Below are positions 24,077 to 32,088 of a stretch of 56,996 bases of DNA, piece by piece; the first letter of the stretch is position 1, and every line of letters starts with the position of its first letter. The stretch lies in assembly GCA_905235805.1 (NCBI GenBank), contig CAJOMV010000009.1:1-56996 (forward strand). Reading direction: 5' to 3'. The notes under the pieces are model-generated. The model was given only the letters and a program-made list of their open reading frames with translations, had not been told where the DNA came from and did no database searches. The stretch is from an uncultured Ruminiclostridium sp. (GTDB lineage Bacteria; Bacillota; Clostridia; Oscillospirales; Ruminococcaceae). A program made the position numbers and the translations under genes.

Positions 24077-25222
24077 TTATACTTCTATCATCGTATTGTA
24101 TATCTTCACGGAGTTTATCCTGCTCACGTCTATCACATTTCCGCGGGAGGAAATGTAGATACGGTAGTTCACGGTGCCGTCATCATTGACTTCCTCGTGC
24201 GACAGTACATGATTTCCTATGCCGGAGATATCGAGGATAGTCCCGTCGTCATAGAACAGGAATATCGGCGCTTTCCGTGCGCGGGGACGGTCAAAGGACT
24301 GCTGATTGTACTTGTCGGCAACGCAGTCTATTATTGTACCGAACGGAGTTATCCGCATATCCGTTATGGTCTCGGTGGTGCCGTCGGGGAGTGTGCGGGC
24401 GAGGTTCGCGGCTATATCCAGCGACAAGCCCTCCGGCGGTGTCAGGTCGATATCGTAGGTCGCTATGACCGCCTCTTCGGGGCGCAGGGTCTTGACTTTA
24501 AGTTCCGCCGCGGTCACGCCCTCGGGTATCTCGGTTATCAGCTCGAAGCGCATCTCGGTCTTTCCGTCGTACTCCGTGACATGGTCTCCGCCGCCTCCGG
24601 GGGTAATGCTCTCCCCGTTCACTTCAAGCCCAAAGGATACCGGGCGCTTCAGAAACGCGTCGTAGTCCTCGTCGTTGATTTTTTTCAGGTCGTTCTCCTT
24701 TATCCGCTCATTCAGCTCGTCGCTGTATGAGACATCGTAGATGATGTCGAGACGGCTCCCGTCGAAGGCGCAGCCGTCGATATGCACGGAGTAGCCCTCC
24801 CACTCAATAGTGTCGTCTATCGGGCGGGTCATCTCCTGCAATATCTCATACTGCCGCACATTGAGCGGGATAACGCTCACCGCTCCCTCGGGTATCTCCC
24901 CGCCGAACTCCTCGGGGAAGAACTCGTAGTAGCTGTTCATCATCATCTGATTGTCTTCCTTTATCGCCTCCAGCCGTCCGGTGAACAGCCCTGCTATATC
25001 CCAGTTCAGCGCCGCGCCTGCCGTGACGGTGACTGCGGCTGCTGCCCCCAGCACTGCTGCGACGACTGCGGGCTTTTTCCATTTCTTGTTATTTCCGGTA
25101 CTTGTTTTCATACTGCTCGTCCTTTCTTTAACGATGTTTATGAACTCGTCGTCATCGGGAAGGTGAGCCGTACGGAACGTTTCATCGGTAGCGTTCTCAA
25201 ATAAGCTTCTGAAATCCGTCAT
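24077..25222 (-). CDS. Membrane-anchored partner of ECF sigma 2 (DUF4179-like)
   Basis: Protein of 381 aa. The N-terminus MTDFRSLFENATDETFRTA (about 45 residues) is cytoplasmic-like. One membrane segment follows (VVAAVLGAAAAVTVTAGAAL), then roughly 310 external residues with ITPFGTIIDC and IYISSRGNVIDVSRINSV, a pattern of the DUF4179 group found behind ECF sigma genes in Firmicutes. It overlaps the sigma gene by 26 bases and has an AGGAGG site. The order and topology match the partners of sigma 1 and 3, but there is no LytM-like domain. An anti-sigma role is inferred. Confidence 0.78.
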   Translation of the reverse strand: MTDFRSLFENATDETFRTAHLPDDDEFINIVKERTSSMKTSTGNNKKWKKPAVVAAVLGAAAAVTVTAGAALNWDIAGLFTGRLEAIKEDNQMMMNSYYEFFPEEFGGEIPEGAVSVIPLNVRQYEILQEMTRPIDDTIEWEGYSVHIDGCAFDGSRLDIIYDVSYSDELNERIKENDLKKINDEDYDAFLKRPVSFGLEVNGESITPGGGGDHVTEYDGKTEMRFELITEIPEGVTAAELKVKTLRPEEAVIATYDIDLTPPEGLSLDIAANLARTLPDGTTETITDMRITPFGTIIDCVADKYNQQSFDRPRARKAPIFLFYDDGTILDISGIGNHVLSHEEVNDDGTVNYRIYISSRGNVIDVSRINSVKIYNTMIEV

Positions 25223-25703
25223 TGTTTTCGTTCCTTTCCTCCTGAAGTACAGCCCGGAGCTGCTTTCTGCCTCTGCTGAGCCGCGCCATTACCGCGCTTT
25301 CGCTGATGCCGAGTATCTGCGCGGTCTCCGCCGCGGAATAGCCTGCGTAATAGTGCAGGTAAACGGCGGCGCGGTTGCGCTTGCTGAGCGTTTGCAGCAG
25401 CTCCGTGAGCGCGGTGCTGTCGGTGCTGTCGGGATACGCGGCGTTCTCCGCTGCCTCCAGCGGCACGGAAAATCTGTATCTGTACGACCGCAGCAAGCTT
25501 TTGCACAGATTTACCGCACAGCGTATCAGCCATGCCCGGACGTGCTCATCGCTGTCGAAGCTGCCCTCGTGGGTATACAGCTTCAGAAAGACCTCCTGCG
25601 CGATATCGTCCGCGTCGCAGGGATTTTTAACGAAGCACATAGCTGTTCCGAACACTGTTTTTCTGTACAGCCGGACATATTTTTCCAGCATTTCGTCCCG
25701 CAC
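25197..25703 (-). CDS. ECF-type RNA polymerase sigma factor 2
   Basis: Protein of 168 aa, the same length as sigma 1. Region 2 is NPCDADDIAQEVFLKLYTHEGSFDSDE (written here in parts: DADDIAQEVFLKLY, then DEHVRAWLIRCAVNLCKSLLRS). Region 4 is YYAGYSAAETAQILGISESAVMARLSRGRKQL. I choose the GTG at 25703, eight bases after AAGGAA, which aligns with the starts of sigma 1 and 3; a GTG at 25712 is too close to that site. It is divergent from the GH25 lysozyme gene. Confidence 0.86.
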   Translation of the reverse strand: MRDEMLEKYVRLYRKTVFGTAMCFVKNPCDADDIAQEVFLKLYTHEGSFDSDEHVRAWLIRCAVNLCKSLLRSYRYRFSVPLEAAENAAYPDSTDSTALTELLQTLSKRNRAAVYLHYYAGYSAAETAQILGISESAVMARLSRGRKQLRAVLQEERNENNDGFQKLI

Positions 25704-25728
25704 CGTTCTCACTTCCTTTCCGTCTGTC

Positions 25729-25773
25729 TGAAAGACCTTTCATATATAATACGAATGAAGGCACCAAAACCTG
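25729..25773 (-). promoter_or_regulatory. Shared ECF promoter module, copy 2
   Basis: Minus strand: CAGGTTTTGG (25764-25773), TTCGTATTATA (25745-25755), then the dyad TGAAAG...CTTTCA (25729-25742). The core is identical to copy 1 over 11 bases and the position is equivalent. Confidence 0.65.
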
Positions 25774-25956
25774 ACATATTATACCCTATTTTTTTCCGAT
25801 ATGCAACAGCGCGGAGCCGCGCGCCCTCTTCCGCCCTGTTATCCTCTTCCTCTCTCCCCCGAAAATGGCAGGAAATGACGGGAAATGTGTAAAATATGTG
25901 GAAATTTGAAAAAAATGTTGACATTTTGGTACAAATATGCGAAAATAATAAAGGTA

Positions 25957-25993
25957 ATACCGCACAAACAGACGCACGCTATTTATGCGGTAT
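25957..25993 (+). promoter_or_regulatory. Inverted repeat upstream of the GH25 gene
   Basis: ATACCGCA (25957-25964) and TGCGGTAT (25986-25993) form an 8-bp dyad. A TATAAT at 26010-26015 follows without a good -35, so the dyad may be a regulator site. The rest of 25774-26040 shows only AT-rich sequence. Confidence 0.4.
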
Positions 25994-26046
25994 AGCCTAA
26001 AAGAAAAACTATAATATAGTGTACAGGCAAGCGAAAGGACGATCAG

Positions 26047-27489
26047 ATGACAGCGACAGTACGGCGGTTCCGCGTATTTGCGGTTTTTATACTATGCGCG
26101 GCGATGATACTTCCGCTGTTCACCGTAAAGGCGAGCGCGGGGGAGGTATATTTATGGCACGGGGCTACAGAGCTGCGTGAGGGGCGTACATACTACGTCA
26201 CAGAGGATATCAAAATACGCACGGAGCTGAACATACCCGCGGGTACAAAGCTCAGTGTGCGTGACGGCGGCTCCCTGCGGATAATGGCGTCGGGAACGGT
26301 GAACGTTTACGGCGAGCTCGCGGTGGCGATAGGCGGCATAGTCAAGAACAGCGGCAAGCTCAACATCAAGTCGGGAGGCACACTCAACGTTTACGGCAAT
26401 GTACAGTCCTCCGTCAACGGCACTCTCGGCATATCGGGCAATGTGAACATATATAACCGCGGCGTGTTTGAGAGCTCCTCGGCAGCGAAGATATACACCA
26501 CCGCGAACATCTTTGTAAAGAACCAGCTCAGCTTCTACCGGAGCAGCGATGTCAAGATGAGCGGAAAAATAACGGGTACCGAAACGAGCGATATACAGCT
26601 CCGCGGTATCGCGTCCGTCACCGTCAGCGGACAGATGGATATCAGAGGACACCTTACCATAGGCGCGGCAGCGACAGTCCGCGTCAGCGGCACCGTCACC
26701 CTCGGGATCAGCGCGACATATACCCGCTTTACCTCGGTAGTGATAACCCGGAGCGGTAAGTTCATAGACAAGCGTCCTACATACGAGTTTGAGGATATGA
26801 CCGTAGATATCCTGATAGATGAGCCCGATGTCGAGCGGCGCGGAATAGATGTTTCGTGGGCGCAGGGCGAATTCGTGGACTGGGAGAAGGTCGCGGCTTC
26901 GGGCGTCGAGTTCGCGATAATCCGCGCGGGACGCGGCAGAGCAGGCAAGGACAATACCATGGCGGAGGACGTTTACTTCCGCAGGAATATCGAGGAAGCC
27001 CAGAGATACGGCATCGACGTCGGTGTGTATTTCTACAGCTACGCCACCTCGGTAGCCGAGGCGGAGGAGGAAGCACAGTTCTTCGTTGACCTGATAAGCG
27101 GCTACAAGATACAGTACCCCGTTATCCTCGACCTTGAGGAGAATTTCCAGGGCGAGATAGGCAAGAAGAAGCTCTCCAACATGATAGACGCGTTCTTCGA
27201 GGTGCTCATGCGAAACCGCTACTTCCCCATGCTGTATTCCTACAAGGCGTGGATAGAGCAGTACCTCGACATGACCGAGCTCGATAAGTACGCGGTGTGG
27301 CTCGCGCAGGTCAGCGACGAGGTCACCTACGACGGCGGCTACTATATCTGGCAGTATTCCTTCACCGGAAAGGTCAACGGTATCGTCGATTATAAGGGCG
27401 ACCTTATCCCCGTCGACCTCGATATCAGCTATAAGGACTGGCCCACCATATTCAAGAAATACGGGCTCAATAATATGTCGTCAAGCTAA
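26047..27489 (+). CDS. Secreted GH25 lysozyme with N-terminal beta-rich region
   Basis: Protein of 480 aa. A signal peptide (about residues 1-31, FAVFILCAAMILPLFTVKASA) is followed by a beta-helix-like repetitive region of Gly/Ser/Val strands (about 60-235). The catalytic GH25 domain runs from residue 265 to the end: GIDVSWAQGEF, FAIIRAGRG, GVYFYSYA, YPVILDLEEN with the DxE acids, and a C-terminal IWQYSFTGKVNG. GH25 muramidases cut MurNAc-GlcNAc bonds. It lies between sigma 2 and 3, so it could belong to the same wall-related regulation, although its own promoter has no shared ECF module. Confidence 0.88.
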   Translation: MTATVRRFRVFAVFILCAAMILPLFTVKASAGEVYLWHGATELREGRTYYVTEDIKIRTELNIPAGTKLSVRDGGSLRIMASGTVNVYGELAVAIGGIVKNSGKLNIKSGGTLNVYGNVQSSVNGTLGISGNVNIYNRGVFESSSAAKIYTTANIFVKNQLSFYRSSDVKMSGKITGTETSDIQLRGIASVTVSGQMDIRGHLTIGAAATVRVSGTVTLGISATYTRFTSVVITRSGKFIDKRPTYEFEDMTVDILIDEPDVERRGIDVSWAQGEFVDWEKVAASGVEFAIIRAGRGRAGKDNTMAEDVYFRRNIEEAQRYGIDVGVYFYSYATSVAEAEEEAQFFVDLISGYKIQYPVILDLEENFQGEIGKKKLSNMIDAFFEVLMRNRYFPMLYSYKAWIEQYLDMTELDKYAVWLAQVSDEVTYDGGYYIWQYSFTGKVNGIVDYKGDLIPVDLDISYKDWPTIFKKYGLNNMSSS

Positions 27490-27496
27490 CGAACTG

Positions 27497-27539
27497 TCAC
27501 CCGAAAATGACAGAAATTGTCTTTTCGGGTGATTTTTTT
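27497..27539 (+). terminator. Intrinsic terminator after the GH25 gene
   Basis: TCACCCGAAAA pairs with TTTTCGGGTGA around an inner hairpin, followed by TTTTTTT. Confidence 0.88.
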
Positions 27540-27540
27540 G

Positions 27541-27569
27541 TTGACAAAACAGAAATGTGATGATATAAT
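27541..27569 (+). promoter_or_regulatory. Consensus sigma-A promoter
   Basis: TTGACA (27541-27546), 17 bp, TATAAT (27564-27569), starting immediately after the preceding terminator. Confidence 0.88.
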
Positions 27570-27627
27570 GAATATAGTCAAAGGGAAGGTCCCTTTATCA
27601 AATGCTTCAACAAAGGAGAATAATATT

Positions 27628-28188
27628 ATGGCATTTTGTACTAAGTGCGGCGCACAGGTGCCGGACGGAACAGCATTCTGCACCTCCTGCGGCGCAGCTA
27701 TCGCAGCAGCACCCGCGGCTCCCGAACAGCCCGCTCCCGCAGCGGCAGCTCCCGCTCCCCAGCCCGCTCCGCAGCCCCAGTTCCAGCAGCAACAGCAGTA
27801 TCAGCAGCAGTACCAGCAGGCTTATCAGCAGCCCCAGTATCAGGCAGTCGATATCAAGGACCATACCGCCGAGTTCGACCCCAAGGACATCTCTGAAAAT
27901 AAGGTGTTCGCAATGTGCTGCTACCTGCTCAGCGTTTTGGGCGTTATCATAGCGCTCCTCGCAAGCAGCGAATCCAAGTTCGCGCGCTTCCATGTAAGAC
28001 AGGCGCTCAAGATACAGGTATGTGAGGTGCTTTCCGCATTCCTATGCATTATACCGATCCTCGGTTGGATCGCGTTCGGCATTATCGAGGTAATACTCTT
28101 CGTTGTAACCATCATCTCGTTCTTCAATGCCGCGGGCGGCAAGGCTAAGGACGCTCCTATCGTGGGCAGCCTCGGTTTCCTCAAGTAA
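27628..28188 (+). CDS. Zinc-ribbon membrane protein with Gln-rich linker
   Basis: Protein of 186 aa. A single zinc ribbon (FCTKCGAQVPDGTAFCTSCG, residues 3-22) is followed by an Ala/Pro stretch and a Gln/Tyr-rich low-complexity linker (about 35-80). The C-terminal part has three hydrophobic segments (residues about 103-185), arranged like the DUF4870/Tic20-type membrane domain (KFARFHVRQALKIQV). Such proteins are common in Clostridia but uncharacterised. The ATG has AAAGGAG nine bases upstream. Monocistronic. Confidence 0.85.
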   Translation: MAFCTKCGAQVPDGTAFCTSCGAAIAAAPAAPEQPAPAAAAPAPQPAPQPQFQQQQQYQQQYQQAYQQPQYQAVDIKDHTAEFDPKDISENKVFAMCCYLLSVLGVIIALLASSESKFARFHVRQALKIQVCEVLSAFLCIIPILGWIAFGIIEVILFVVTIISFFNAAGGKAKDAPIVGSLGFLK

Positions 28189-28205
28189 TTCGGAAAATTA
28201 CATAG

Positions 28206-28239
28206 AAAAGACCGTCATCCGAAAGAATGACGGTCTTTT
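28206..28239. terminator. Bidirectional intrinsic terminator
   Basis: AAAAGACCGTCAT pairs with ATGACGGTCTTTT between the zinc-ribbon gene and convergent glyQS. Confidence 0.9.
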
Positions 28240-28257
28240 TATATCTTACGGGAAGTA

Positions 28258-29634
28258 TCAGAAGAATATTCTCTCCTCGATGTAGCTTCTCACCTGCTCG
28301 ATCGGTATTCTCACCTGCTGCATGGAATCGCGCTCACGCACGGTCACGCACTTATCGTTCTCGCTGTCGAAGTCGTAGGTGATGCAGAACGGGGTACCGA
28401 TCTCGTCCTCGCGGCGGTATCTCTTACCGATATTGCCGGTCTCGTCGAAATCGACGGGGAAGTACTTGCAGAGCTCGTCGGCGATAGCCTGAGCGGGTTC
28501 GGCGAGCTTCTTCGAGAGCGGGAGCACCGCGGCCTTGAACGGCGCGAGGAACGGGTGGAAGTGCATAACATTCCTGCTGGTGCCGTCCTCGAGCTGCTCC
28601 TCATCGTAGGCTTCGGTGACGATGGCGAGGAAGAGACGCTCAACACCCAGCGACGGCTCGATGACGTAGGGAACGTATTTTTCGTTGGTCTCGGGGTCGA
28701 AGTATTCCAGCTTCTGACCGCTGGTCTTGATATGCTGTGTGAGGTCGTAGTCGGTTCTGTCCGCAACTCCCCACAGCTCGCCCCAGCCGAAGGGGAACAT
28801 ATACTCGAAGTCCGTGGTAGCCTTTGAATAGAAGCAGAGCTCTTTCTTGCTGTGGTCACGCAGGCGGAGGTTCTCCTCCTTTATGCCGAGGGAGAGGAGC
28901 CACTCCTTGCAGAAGTTCTTCCAGTAGAGGAACCAGTCGAGGTCGGTGCCGGGCTTGCAGAAGAATTCAAGCTCCATCTGCTCGAACTCGCGCACGCGGA
29001 AGATGAAGTTTCCGGGGGTAATCTCGTTTCTGAAGGACTTGCCGACCTGTCCCACGCCGAAGGGTATCTTCTTGCGGGTGGTGCGCTGGACATTGGCGAA
29101 GTTCACGAAAATGCCCTGCGCGGTCTCGGGACGCAGGTACAGCTCGGATTTGCTGTCCTCGGTGACGCCCTGGAAGGTCTTGAACATGAGGTTGAACTGT
29201 CTTATGTCGGTGAAGTTCGCCTTGCCGCAGTTGGGGCATTTGATGCCCTTTTCGCGGATATAATCCATCATCTGCTCATTCGACCAGCCCGCGACGTTGG
29301 TGCCGTCGAAGTCCTCGATGAGGTTATCGGCGCGGTGGCGGGTCTTGCACTCCTTGCAGTCCATGAGCGGGTCGGAGAAGCCTCCGATATGACCGGACGC
29401 CACCCAGGTCTGAGGGTTCATCAGTATGGCGCTGTCGAGACCTACGTTGTACTTGTTCTCCTGCACGAACTTTTTCAGCCATGCGCGCTTGATGTTGTTC
29501 TTGAGCTCAACGCCGAGAGGACCGTAGTCCCATGTATTCGCGAGACCGCCGTAGATCTCGCTTCCGGGGTAGATGAAGCCGCGTCCCTTACAGAGAGCGA
29601 CCAGCTTGTCCATTGTCTTTTCCGTATTCTGCAT
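28258..29634 (-). CDS. glyQS: Glycyl-tRNA synthetase (homodimeric class II)
   Basis: Class II synthetase of 458 aa, the single-chain type found in many Firmicutes and Actinobacteria. [38 protein letters not shown] with [11 protein letters not shown] and CPNCGKAN (zinc-binding cysteines), [10 protein letters not shown] (motif 2 region), and [12 protein letters not shown] (motif 3) are present. The C-terminal anticodon-binding domain starts near residue 365. The start at 29634 (MQNTEK) is preferred because the upstream ATG lies within the AAAGGACG ribosome site. Confidence 0.95.
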   Translation of the reverse strand: MQNTEKTMDKLVALCKGRGFIYPGSEIYGGLANTWDYGPLGVELKNNIKRAWLKKFVQENKYNVGLDSAILMNPQTWVASGHIGGFSDPLMDCKECKTRHRADNLIEDFDGTNVAGWSNEQMMDYIREKGIKCPNCGKANFTDIRQFNLMFKTFQGVTEDSKSELYLRPETAQGIFVNFANVQRTTRKKIPFGVGQVGKSFRNEITPGNFIFRVREFEQMELEFFCKPGTDLDWFLYWKNFCKEWLLSLGIKEENLRLRDHSKKELCFYSKATTDFEYMFPFGWGELWGVADRTDYDLTQHIKTSGQKLEYFDPETNEKYVPYVIEPSLGVERLFLAIVTEAYDEEQLEDGTSRNVMHFHPFLAPFKAAVLPLSKKLAEPAQAIADELCKYFPVDFDETGNIGKRYRREDEIGTPFCITYDFDSENDKCVTVRERDSMQQVRIPIEQVRSYIEERIFF

Positions 29635-29669
29635 ATCATTGCGTCCTTTCATCGGGTTTATTGAGTGTT

Positions 29670-29698
29670 ATTATATCATATTTGGAAGGAAATGTCAA
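29670..29698 (-). promoter_or_regulatory. Promoter of glyQS
   Basis: Minus strand TTGACA (29693-29698), 17 bp, TATAAT (29670-29675). The leader is only about 30 bases, so there is no room for a T-box. Confidence 0.87.
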
Positions 29699-29701
29699 TA
29701 T

Positions 29702-29733
29702 AAAGCCCCCGTCATGACGACAGGGGCTTTTAT
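29702..29733 (-). terminator. Intrinsic terminator of the HIT gene
   Basis: AAAAGCCCCTGTC pairs with GACGGGGGCTTT on the minus strand, 17 bases after the stop. Confidence 0.85.
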
Positions 29734-29749
29734 ACCGCGCTGTACAGCT

Positions 29750-30178
29750 TTACCGCTGTCCGAGGGCTTCCTTGAGCTTCGATATCATTTCCGCGTACTC
29801 CGCGTCTGTGAGGTGTGTTTTGCCGGGGTTCATTTCAAAGACCCCTCCCCACTCGAAGCCGTCACGGTATTTCGGCACAAGGTGCATGTGCAGGTGACAG
29901 CCGGTATCGCCGTACGCGCCGTAGTTCAGCTTATCGGGCTTGAATACGGCATGTATCGCCTCAGCCGCGCGCGCGACGTCGGCAAAGAACGCGCTGCGCT
30001 CCTCGCCGCTGATATCCACTATCTCGCTGACGTGATCCTTGTAGGCGACGATACAGCGTCCGGGGTGGCTCTGCTCCTTGAATAAGACGAGGGTGCTGAC
30101 GCTAAGGTCGCAGACATAGATGCCGAACTTATCCAGCAGTTCTCCGCGCATACAGTAAGCGCAATTTGTATCCTTCAT
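29750..30178 (-). CDS. HIT family nucleotide hydrolase/transferase
   Basis: Protein of 142 aa with the histidine triad HLHMHLVPK near residue 97. It also has the upstream PGRCIVAYKDHVSEI segment and an N-terminal Cys pair (CAYCMRG), typical of Hint-like proteins. HIT proteins hydrolyse AMP-linked metabolites. The start is preceded by GGAGGAAC. It has its own promoter, which overlaps the end of the WYL regulator gene. Substrate unknown. Confidence 0.9.
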   Translation of the reverse strand: MKDTNCAYCMRGELLDKFGIYVCDLSVSTLVLFKEQSHPGRCIVAYKDHVSEIVDISGEERSAFFADVARAAEAIHAVFKPDKLNYGAYGDTGCHLHMHLVPKYRDGFEWGGVFEMNPGKTHLTDAEYAEMISKLKEALGQR

Positions 30179-30213
30179 ACCTGTTCCTCCGTATATTCTG
30201 CTTTAGTATAGAC

Positions 30214-30242
30214 ATTGTATCACATTTCCGGGCTTTCGTCAA
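30214..30242 (-). promoter_or_regulatory. Promoter of the HIT gene
   Basis: Minus strand TTGACG (30237-30242), 17 bp, TACAAT (30214-30219). Confidence 0.75.
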
Positions 30243-30245
30243 GGG

Positions 30246-31325
30246 TCACTCCGTCCTGCCGCTGTATCGGTCGGCGATCTCCTGCGCCTTTTCCGCTATC
30301 AGGCTGCGGAAGCGCGCGGGGCTGATGACCTCCACGGTCTCGCCGGGGGTGAATACGAGACCGAGTATCTCGCTTTCCGCGGCGGTGAGTGTGACGGCAT
30401 CGAAGGAGGTATCTATATGCCGGACGAGCTTCAGTCTGTCTCCGAAGATATCCCGCAGTGCCGCGTACCGCCATGCCGGCACCTTCAGCGTCACTGTGAA
30501 GGAGGTCCCGTAAGCCGCTCCCGTCTGCTTGGCGAGGAACATCTCCATATCTCCGATGCTGTCGAGCTCACTTTGGGGAACTGCGGGTTCATACTTTATA
30601 AATATATCCGTCATAAGGTCCGCGCGGTAAACGGAGCAGTTCTTAGCGGGCGCGATATTGGCGACAAGGCAGATGCAGCCGCGGTATTCCTCTATCGAGT
30701 AGGGGCTTACGGTATAGCGCTGCTTTCGCGCGGGGACGAGCTGCCCGGTCACATCGGGGCGGTTGAAAATGAAGGAGACCTTTTTCCCTCCCGAAATTGC
30801 CTTACGGAGCACCGCGACGTTCCTGTTCACCAGCTCCCTGTTCAGGTGTGTATGGCTCGACACGGGCACGAACCTGTCCGGGTCGAAGCGGTACTCTCCG
30901 GCGAGCTTCCCTATTATCCGCGCCTCGGTTTCCTTGTCCAGTCCGAGACGCGTTATCCCGTCGGCGAGCAGCTCCGCCTCCTCCGGCTTCACGGGCGGGT
31001 CGTAGTACAGGTCGGTTATCATGCCGTTGTGGGACCTGCGGTATTTTATGATATGGCTGTCCTCGTTCTGCGGGGTCATTTTCGCCGGGTTTACCGCTTC
31101 TATCAGGTCGTGTATCGTGTGGGAAAGGGTTTTTGCCGTGCCGATCGGACCCACAGTCTCCTCGGCGAGATAGCGGTTTATATCCTTCTGTGTGAGGCGG
31201 TTATCCCTGGAGGAATGCTCCTTCAGTATCATCAGTATCCTCACCATGCGCCGGGACTTTTTCACCTCGGTCTGGGAGGATATAGGCTCTGGCAGGGTAT
31301 TATCCGCTCCTGTTTTCTTTGGCAT
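30246..31325 (-). CDS. WYL-domain transcriptional regulator
   Basis: Protein of 359 aa. The N-terminal winged helix (residues about 25-85: RMVRILMILKEHSSRDNRLT then DINRYLAEE) is followed by the WYL sensor region (VSFIFNRPDVTG, YTVSPYSIEEYRGCICLVA) and the WCX C-terminal extension. WYL proteins bind nucleic acid or nucleotide ligands and often regulate stress or defence genes. The start at 31325 has AAAGGAG nine bases upstream. The gene is single and near no defence system here; targets unknown. Confidence 0.85.
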   Translation of the reverse strand: MPKKTGADNTLPEPISSQTEVKKSRRMVRILMILKEHSSRDNRLTQKDINRYLAEETVGPIGTAKTLSHTIHDLIEAVNPAKMTPQNEDSHIIKYRRSHNGMITDLYYDPPVKPEEAELLADGITRLGLDKETEARIIGKLAGEYRFDPDRFVPVSSHTHLNRELVNRNVAVLRKAISGGKKVSFIFNRPDVTGQLVPARKQRYTVSPYSIEEYRGCICLVANIAPAKNCSVYRADLMTDIFIKYEPAVPQSELDSIGDMEMFLAKQTGAAYGTSFTVTLKVPAWRYAALRDIFGDRLKLVRHIDTSFDAVTLTAAESEILGLVFTPGETVEVISPARFRSLIAEKAQEIADRYSGRTE

Positions 31326-31356
31326 AGGTCGGCGCTCCTTTCGGTACATCTGCTTT

Positions 31357-31385
31357 ATTATACCGCATTTTCAGCGAGATTACAA
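31357..31385 (-). promoter_or_regulatory. Promoter of the WYL gene
   Basis: Minus strand TTGTAA (31380-31385), 17 bp, TATAAT (31357-31362). Confidence 0.75.
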
Positions 31386-31532
31386 GCCCTGTGTGTAAAA
31401 AAATATCACCTCGGAAGGCTGCCGGGCATCATATATATCTGCTTTTTTGTACCGACCTTGTTGCAATTGCCATAAAAATGATATATAATATTGTTGATAT
31501 TGCCGAATTTCAGAAAGTTTTCGCAAAAATGT

Positions 31533-31576
31533 CGAATTTTTCGGCTCCCGTTCGTGTTATAGGCAAAGGTGCCTTT
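31533..31576 (+). promoter_or_regulatory. Shared ECF promoter module, copy 3
   Basis: CGAATTTT (31533-31540), TTCGTGTTATA (31551-31561), then AAAGGTGCCTTT (31565-31576). The order and spacing match copies 1 and 2, one base differing in the core. Confidence 0.62.
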
Positions 31577-31596
31577 ATACAGAAAGAAGGGTAGGA

Positions 31597-32088
31597 ATGA
31601 CCGGAAGTGAGCTTGACCGATACATACGACAGTATTATCCGAGTGTATACAGCGCGGCGCTCTGCGGGTGCAGGAACCAGAGCGACGCGTACGATGTGGC
31701 GCAGGAGGTATTCCTGAAGCTGTATCTGCATGACGGGAGCTTCAATGACGACGAGCACGTCAAGGCGTGGCTCCTGCGGTGTACGGCGAATAAGTGCAGG
31801 GATCTGCTAAGGTCGCATTGGAACAGGTTTTCGCAGTCTCTCGATACCGTCGATCACAAAGCCTCCGGGCTTTATACCGACCACAGCGAAAACCGTCTTA
31901 TACCGGTTTTGATGAAAGTCAGCCGTAAAAGCCGTATCGCGCTGTACCTCCATTACTTTGAGGGGTACTCGGTGAGCGAGCTTGCCGACATACTCGGCAC
32001 GAGCGAATTTGCCGTGAGAGCAAGGATAACCCGCGGCAAAAAGCAGTTGAAGGAGCTTCTGGAAAGCGGTGGATATGATGAATTATGA
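31597..32088 (+). CDS. ECF-type RNA polymerase sigma factor 3
   Basis: Protein of 163 aa. Region 2 shows NQSDAYDVAQEVFLKLYLHD and DEHVKAWLLRCTANKCRDLLRS. Region 4 shows YFEGYSVSELADILGTSEFAVRARITRGKKQLKELL. The ATG at 31597 follows AGAAGGGTAGGA and aligns with the non-ATG starts of sigma 1 and 2. It is the only one of the four modules on the plus strand. The gene overlaps its partner by 11 bases. Confidence 0.88.
   Translation: MTGSELDRYIRQYYPSVYSAALCGCRNQSDAYDVAQEVFLKLYLHDGSFNDDEHVKAWLLRCTANKCRDLLRSHWNRFSQSLDTVDHKASGLYTDHSENRLIPVLMKVSRKSRIALYLHYFEGYSVSELADILGTSEFAVRARITRGKKQLKELLESGGYDEL

Noticed and set aside
26152-27076. Antisense frames over the GH25 gene
   Set aside because: Shadows of the real lysozyme gene, with no motifs.
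29635-29669. A T-box leader for glyQS
   Set aside because: The promoter to start distance is about 30 bases and no T-box core is present.
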